Shown: positions 57,780 through 64,000 of the stretch, piece by piece | Layout: every line of letters starts with the position of its first letter | Numbering within the stretch: the first letter of the stretch is position 1 | Assembly (NCBI RefSeq): GCF_029873635.1 | Contig: NC_080422.1 | Span: forward strand, 8,277,764-8,341,763 | Reading direction: 5' to 3' | Source: Malania oleifera | Taxonomy: Eukaryota; Streptophyta; Magnoliopsida; Santalales; Ximeniaceae | DNA length: 64,000 bases | Program-made: the position numbers and the translations under genes | Notes under the pieces: generated by a model | Told to the model about the DNA's origin: nothing | The model's input: only the letters and a program-made list of their open reading frames with translations | Database searches by the model: none

Positions 57780-58490
57780 TTTATTGTGAGCCAAACAAAG
57801 GATACGAGGTTGATTGACCTAAGTTCTAACTTAGGTTAAGTTATGGCTCTGGTTTGGGTTATGGTTTGGGTTTTGTGAAGGTTAGAGTTAGGTTGGGTTA
57901 GCTAGTTTAGGTCAATTGGGCTCAGGTAAATTGGGTCTAGGGTAATTAGGAGTAGGTTTGGGCTAGTTTTGGTTAATGGGTCACGAGACTTGGGCTCTGG
58001 CTAAGGTTGAATTGGGCTAAGAGCATGGGTTTGGGCCATGGTTGAGTAGGTTCAGGTTTTCTATTGGGTCTTTGGACTTGGGCTCAGATTGAAGCAAAGC
58101 CCAATTAGGCTTTAAGGGTATCTAGATTTTGGGTTGGAACTAGGCTTATATTTGACACTAGGCTGTTAGAAATTAGGCTGGAGTGGATTGGATCAAACCC
58201 AGGCCCCTGAACCTAGACACGAATCAAGTTAAACCAAGTATTTTGGGTCTGATCTAGGAGTATCCCGGTATGGGTATTTGGATCTAGGGTAATTGGATCT
58301 AAGTCAACATTTGGGTTGGTTGACTTAGACCCAAGTCAAGTGGACCTGGGTTTCAGGTTAGATCCGTGTCAAAACCTGAGTATGGATATTCTACAGTAGA
58401 TTTTTTTTATTTTTAAATTCGAAGACTAAATTGGAATTGGGGGATCGTTGGCTTCAACTGTGAATGAAGATAAGTCCCTATTGCAATTGG
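57780..58490 (+). repeat. GGGTT/GGGCT-rich low-complexity tract, left part
   Basis: Irregular GGGTT, GGGCT, TTAGG and TTGGG words without a fixed period. The same composition resumes at 60840-61470 on the other side of family L copy 2, as if one tract had been split by that insertion. Confidence 0.6.
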
Positions 58491-60750
58491 TGTATTCCCA
58501 AGAGGGGGTGAATTGAGTATTTAAAAAATAACTTTCCTAGGTTTGGTTCAATCGCAATCAGTAGTACACAACCTAAGGTCTTTCCAAAATAGTTTCAATT
58601 CCAAAAGCAATTAACTGAGCAAATATTCAAGGCATATATAGCAGGTTCAGTAATTCACAATCATAGATAAAAATAAAACATAAACAGTCAAGTTCAGGAA
58701 TTTAAATTGCAAAAATTAAAGTCAGGCACAAGAAATGTTATCGGGGTTTGACTAACAATGTCTATGTCCCCACCTTAAGCTCATAAGTAAGAGGATTCAC
58801 TAAATTTGCTCACTTGTTGATGGAGCGACACCGTTTACAATCTCCTTTTCCTTACTGGGCAAGGGAATACCCCATGTTAGATTAACAGGGCTAACCCTAA
58901 CCTTTAGAACACGTTAATAGGATGGTGCTCCTAGTTCTCTTAATTGGGTCTGAACCAATACAATGCTCTCCTAACCAAGTATGAGCCATTCAAGACTATT
59001 CACAGGGCTAGTCTCCCTCTTCCGACCACCCGTCGGGAATACAACGGATAATCAAATAATTTGTATACAATTGTAATGCTTCTAATACAAGCAGATGATG
59101 TACAACAATATACTCAATACACTCACGTATGATATGAATTAAAGCTCAATGTGAGAATGTGTATTTTTTAGTCAAAAATATTTCTCAATAAAGACCAAGT
59201 GTGAAAAATAATTTTCTTACTAACAAAGAGTAAAAGACCTTCCAAGCAAAGATATTAAAAAAAAATATGTTCAAGGTACTCTTTTCAATATGCCAAGAAT
59301 TTTCCCAAAACTAGTTTTTCAAAGAAAGCTTAGGGGAACTAGGATTCTTGCTCAAATATAATTTTGCAATGAGAACATAATCACCCAAAAGATATTTATC
59401 TAGTAAAATATATGGGGTAACCCCTTTCAATACTCTCAAAAGGATTTTCAATAAATAAATATGAGTGAGAGTATTATGCCTAGAATGAAAAATCAATGCC
59501 CACGTGAATTCTCTCTAAGAAGGATTTTCAAATCAATGTGTAAGACGAATGAGTAGTATGCTTTGAAAGATTAAAAGAATTTGAGCAAAAATAGGAGTAT
59601 GAGTATAAAAATTTTAGAGAATTTTTCCTAATAATTTTTGCTAATCTCATACCAATTAAGACAAATGGGGAGGTATATATAGATTTTGCTAAAAATATAA
59701 CTACTAGGGGACATAGGAGGTATTTTGGAAAAAGTTTAATGACGATTAATAAAATTAACCTCGTTTTATCTCGGTAAAAAATTGACCAACTCGAGAGGTT
59801 TTGTCGACGCAGGTCAAGGTTTGGTTAACCACTTTTGTAAGTTTGGTCAACCGAGACAACTTTGAACTATAGATTTGGTCGATCGTCTCAGGGTGATTCT
59901 GAACCCTTTGTGGGTTCGGTCGACCATGGGTAGAGGCCGGTTGACCAAGTAGTTGGGGTGTCAGTGGTTAATGGTTTGTACGACCGAGGACAGTGCATTC
60001 AATTTTAGTATGGTTAACTGAGAAAAGTCAACATGTTGACTTTTGATCGGTTTGGTCGACCAAGACATTTATAATGCCAAGGGTTTGGTCAACCGAAGCT
60101 TTGACTTTGGTTAACTTCTTAGTTCAGTTGACCAAGGTCAAATGACCTTGCGATGGTCGTTCGATCGAGGCAAGTGAAATTCCTATTTTGCCCCTGATTT
60201 TGACCTTAACAAAATTTACCCTTAAATGTGAGTATGATTTTTAAGTGAGAGATTTTCCATTAAAGATTTTGTGTCCTAAGGTCAGCTATGGTCCTTGTCC
60301 GGTTCCCTACGGTCGAGACTTTTGAATTAAGCCAAAAAATTCAACGTCGAAGTCTTTGTATAATTAATTTTGACTTTAAATTCACTTTGAAAACCTTATT
60401 ATGATTTTAGTATTGTTAGAAAAAGGTTTTCAATGAATGATGTTGGTCCCTAAGGTCTGACTACGGTCTTTGAGTCTGTCATTCACATCATGTGTATCAT
60501 GCAATTATTATAGACCACAAACTAAATACATATACAACTTAAAAACAAATAATGTTTTCAATCTTCTTTTGCTCTTCTTGTGCTTTATGGAATCTGCCAA
60601 GTGAATCTGAGCTCCAAGTCCTTTCCAGCTTCCATTCCCCTTTTCCATGTGTGTGTTCTGAATTATTAACCTGTTCAAGTACTAGGCACACACATTAGTT
60701 CCAAGTGCTTTGTCAACATCAAAATAAGGATTGGACTCAAAAAGTCAACA
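58491..60750 (-). mobile_element. solo-LTR-like repeat, family L copy 2
   Basis: Starts near TGTATTCCCAAGAGGGGG and ends AAAAGTCAACA. It shares ordered blocks with copy 1 at substantial divergence, and bases 59790-60170 hold about a dozen GGTCGACCGA-type words. It lies inside the GGGTT-rich tract. A minus-strand frame at 59311-59496 has no recognised domain. No clear target duplication was found. Confidence 0.6.
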
Positions 60751-62204
60751 GTACCCCCTTTTTCCTATATTTCTTGTTTTATTTATATGCTTAATTTTTA
60801 TTTTCCTAGTGAAATTACTCTAGCACTTTCTCACTATCCAAATAGGGTCAATTGAACCTACATTAGCCTAGGTTGGGTTAGAGCTTGGCTTAGGTTAGGG
60901 GTTGTTTAGGGTTTCGAATTATGGGTTTAGGTTTGGCCTTTCAAAACAGTGGGCTTGGAATTTTTTATTTTTTTAAAAAAATTGGGCTTGGGTTTATTTT
61001 AAAAAACAACATTGGGAACTTGGGTTTTGGATTTTTAAATTTGGAATAGACTCTTGTTTTAAATTGATGGGCAAGGGGTTTTAATGGGTTCAAGCTAATT
61101 AACAAACTGAGGCATTTCGGTTTAGGCTGACTAATGGGCTATGGGGATTTAGGGTTTTATTTTATAAATAGTCTTGGAAATTTTTAAAATTGGTTTGGGG
61201 CTTATTTTGAAAATGGGATTGGGCTTTTATTTTAAAATAGTCTTTGGAATTTTTAAAATTGGGTTGGGGCTTAGTTCTTAGGTTGGGCCTTTATTTTAAA
61301 ACAGACTTTAAAAGTTTTAAAATTTTGGGTAGGGTTTAGTCAACGGGTCGATGGACCTAGGTTCAGGTTAGACCTGGGTCTTAGGGAGTTAGGATCATGG
61401 GTTTTTGGATTGGGTCCAGGTTGTAGAATGGGCTTGGGTTAGTGGGTTGGATCCGGGTTAGACCAACTAGTTAATTCGAGAGCTTTTTTTTTTTTAATGG
61501 ATATAGATGAAATTAAATAAAATAAAAAATATATATATATAAGAATAAACCCAAAAACCTATCTACTGTCTTCCACTCCTTTAGTCTTCAAGTTGGGTAT
61601 TGATGATTCTTTGAATCGAAGTTGTATGATGCTCTTTCATGCTGTCCCTTTCTGTGTGGATTTCTGATTGTATGATTACTTGGCTTTTTATGCTCTTTAA
61701 TTGCATGCGAGTCTTTGCTTATGAATTTCTCTACTTATGGTGGCCTCTACTGGTTGTTGTCTCTCTTTTACAACATTAACCTTCAATCCCCACGCTTTGG
61801 GAACTCTCTCAATTACTCATATCCTTAACTTTATATCAAATGTCTTCTTTTTTGCGAAAACCTCAATTTATAGGCTTGGGGATTATTGAGTGTGAGATTT
61901 AAAATCAACCATCCAACTAATTTTGTTACTGCTAATCACCCACCTGCCAACTCTCTTTTATTTACTTTTAATAGCTAACTAATTTTTATTTCCTTTGTGC
62001 GTGCGTGCAAATGTTTGGAGAATCGGGATTCCTACCTCATTTTTTTTTTTCTTTTGTAGTACTAAAGCATTTTTCCATGTATTTTTGTTGTATTTGTGTA
62101 AAAAGTGAAATAAATAATAAAAATGTCTTATTTTGTCATATTTGGCCCCAATAAAAATATGGTGTCTACGATATAGAAAAACAAATTGTGGTCTAGAGGG
62201 TCTA
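60751..62204. other. GGGTT-rich tract (right part) and LTR terminus-like motif
   Basis: 60840-61470 continue the GGGTT/GGGCTT-rich tract. 61471-62140 are AT-rich without a gene. At 62145-62169 GGCCCCAATAAAAATATGG followed by TGTCTACG resembles the sense start of Tat LTRs read on the minus strand (GTAGACACC...). It may mark an LTR extending left, but no other LTR end was found. Confidence 0.45.
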
Positions 62205-62352
62205 CCAACCATTAATGGTGGTTGACTGTTTGACCACACTTAATAGTGGTCGACCACCCATTTATGAGTAGTTTACCACCTACAAACAAGTTTGCAAAAC
62301 CAAAAAATCTATCAGGTTCCTAGATGGCATGCAAGTTAATTTTTAAGACATG
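62205..62352 (+). repeat. dispersed repeat, copy 2 (partner at 2091-2238)
   Basis: Same 148-bp segment as at 2091, with more regular GGTCGACCACC words. Confidence 0.75.
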
Positions 62353-63717
62353 TTGATGGGGATCAACATCCTTTGACTATCTTCTTTGCCAATATGGTGA
62401 CACGTGGACGAACTCCCGATGTCCACTATTACTCATAATTATTTTGTAGGTACACATGGAACTACTTGAAGATCATCTACCTTTTGATGGAAGACTTTTG
62501 AAGATTTTATTATTTGTGGATGCATTCTTCAAGATGATACTTCATGTTGGACTTTATATTTTTCATGGACACTTTAACTTGGACTTGGACATTTTATTTC
62601 ACAACTTTATTGACTCATGGATTGAAGATTTGAAGACTTAGATATTATTCTTGAAGACTATTAGGTGCATGAAGACTCAAGCGAAGCCCAAGACCCATGT
62701 GGGCCCCACATGGTTTTATGCTTCATAGGCCACATGGTTTTGGCTTCCTTCTTGGAACATGTTTTAGTCTCAAATTTAAATTGTAATACTGTAAGACAAC
62801 TAAACTTGAGTTCTATGTCTCTATGAGTTGGAATTCCTTGTTTTTTAGTAAGTATTAATTGTATTAGGTTGTCTTTAGTGTGAGAGTTGTAAGAGTGTTT
62901 AATGTTTTGTTTCCCATGCTAGTCTTTATATCCTTTCTCATTGTAAGAACTCTAATTAGTTTTTGATTGAATATTGAAGAAAACTCCATTGTTGAAGCTT
63001 AAAGCTTTGTCCAATCTTGTGATTGTGCAGTGTGAGGCTACACCGTTCTCGCCAGAAATCAAGTGGAGAGAGACTACCTTATCCAGCATCACCATCAACC
63101 CCTCCTCCCTCTCTTACCCACATGGCCTCCCCCTCTAAATACCCACATAGCCACCCCACTCTAAATACCAACACGACCTTCTTTTCTCTACACATCCATA
63201 CCCACCATCATCTTTGTATTTCAAAAATTGATTGAAGGACTTTTGGTGTGGTCTGAGCTCTTGTTGAACAACGTCAAGTCATCCAACAATTCTCTTGGGT
63301 AAACTCGTTACTTTTCTTGAATCCTTGCTTAATTGTGTGAGCCATTGTTTGAAGCCTAGAATCCTATATTAGAGAAGCCCACTTGAATCCTTTGTTTTCA
63401 ATATTGTCACTTGCAAATATCAATCGTAAGGATATTAAGTTTTTAAATTAGAACTTGCATTCTTGAATTTTTAAAATAATATCTTTCTGCAATAAAAAAA
63501 AAAAAACTTGATTCCTCGATAAAGGAATACTTGGGACTTTATTTCTGGATAAAATCATACACTTTTTCAAAACTCTTACAACATATGAATTGTCACATAA
63601 TTTATGATGTATGTATTTGGTTGATTGAATTCTTGAATCAAAGTGTTCACATGTACATGCTTGCTTAAGGGTTGACCGTAAGACTAGGCCGACAATACCC
63701 GTCCTACATCATCTTTG
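62353..63717. other. no gene recognised
   Basis: Contains a 19-bp palindrome CCATGTGGGCCCCACATGG at 62695-62713. TTGAAGA-rich words lie at 62460-62690. A plus-strand frame at 62456-62641 of 61 codons begins with ATG but matches no family I know. The plus-strand frame 63023-63235 is Ser/Pro/His-rich and unassigned. Confidence 0.4.
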
Positions 63718-63861
63718 TGGTAGACACCCTAATTTTAACCAGGCAACCTTGAAAAGACCCGGCATAATAAAGTTTGACTTTGAGTCCTAAACGACCCCGA
63801 TTTTAAAATTATGTCCCTTGATGGCCTGAGTTTTAAAATTGAGTTTTGGTACGAAGTATGG
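63718..63861 (+). mobile_element. possible Tat-like LTR start fragment
   Basis: TGGTAGACACCCTAATTTTA followed by an ACC..GGC word resembles the sense start TGTAGACACCC.ATTTT..CC of Tat LTRs. It runs only about 140 bp before an oppositely oriented LTR begins. Confidence 0.4.
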
Positions 63862-64000
63862 TGTCGTGACGTCCTAGAGCGCGTGTGCCCCGGGGTGGCG
63901 AAATAAGGAATGTAGTTTAAATTTTCGGGAAAAACAGGAATAGAGTCGCCACTAACCTTTTAGTGTGGTTAAAACACTTAATCACTATCCAGTTAAGGGT
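63862..64000 (-). mobile_element. Tat-like LTR end, cut by the window edge
   Basis: Starts TGTCGTGACGTCCTAGAGCG and continues with GTGTGCCCCGGGGTGGCG, AGTCGCCACTAACC, TAGTGTGGTTAAAACAC and CCAGTTAAGGG, the same order of blocks as at 19945 and 36734. It runs off the window. Confidence 0.8.

Noticed and set aside
53353..60750. Family L copies as the two LTRs of a single element
   Set aside because: They are too diverged from each other, the 3.1 kb between them holds no retroelement coding sequence, and no matching target duplications were found.
57780..61470. Interstitial telomere repeat (TTTAGGG-like words)
   Set aside because: Words are irregular with no 7-bp period.

Overview
The window looks like repeat-dense nuclear DNA of a flowering plant with a large, transposon-rich genome. 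The evidence is AT-rich sequence, Tat/Ogre-type Ty3-gypsy LTRs, a CACTA (En/Spm-type) transposon, a plant LINE fragment, a subtilase gene relic with plant-type introns, and an SF3B1 (spliceosome) pseudogene. The species cannot be named from the sequence. I see no intact host gene and no complete, uninterrupted transposon gene.

Layout. 1-9.4 kb holds old repeats, a Tat-type LTR fragment (3050-5524) bracketed by about 200-bp direct repeats, and the broken 5' end of a subtilisin-like protease gene (6450-6691, minus). 8.65-14.16 kb is a tandem duplication of a 3.1-kb unit carrying another Tat-like LTR with a 93-bp minisatellite. 14.16-53.2 kb reads as one CACTA element with arrays of palindromic subterminal repeats at both ends. 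It holds a LINE fragment, an SF3B1 pseudogene, a TNP1/Transposase_24-like pseudogene and a TNP2-like transposase pseudogene, the last two on the minus strand. Inside it sits a 19.5-kb Tat/Ogre-like LTR retrotransposon (19945-39475), inserted with a perfect 5-bp target duplication ATGAC. 53.3-64 kb holds two diverged LTR-like repeats of one family (53.3-55.4 and 58.5-60.75 kb), pyrimidine-rich and GGGTT-rich low-complexity DNA, and further LTR ends.

How the parts relate. The nested retroelement is read on the minus strand: functional 5' LTR on the right, tRNA primer site, AT-rich leader, an extra ORF1 resembling the plant DUF7745/mobile-domain family, gag, a strongly decayed pol (reverse transcriptase and integrase still traceable), a 45-bp tandem array, polypurine tract, functional 3' LTR. 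The two LTRs differ little while pol is wrecked, so the copy probably moved after its pol had died, using enzymes supplied in trans. The CACTA genes are broken mainly by stops at Trp, Gln or Arg positions, which fits decay of methylated DNA. The most unusual structural signals are a hairpin kept in diverged LTRs with a paired change in one copy, a PBS-like 10-mer repeated inside the LTR, and arrays of a short GGTCGACC-type palindrome in the two LTR-like repeats at the right.
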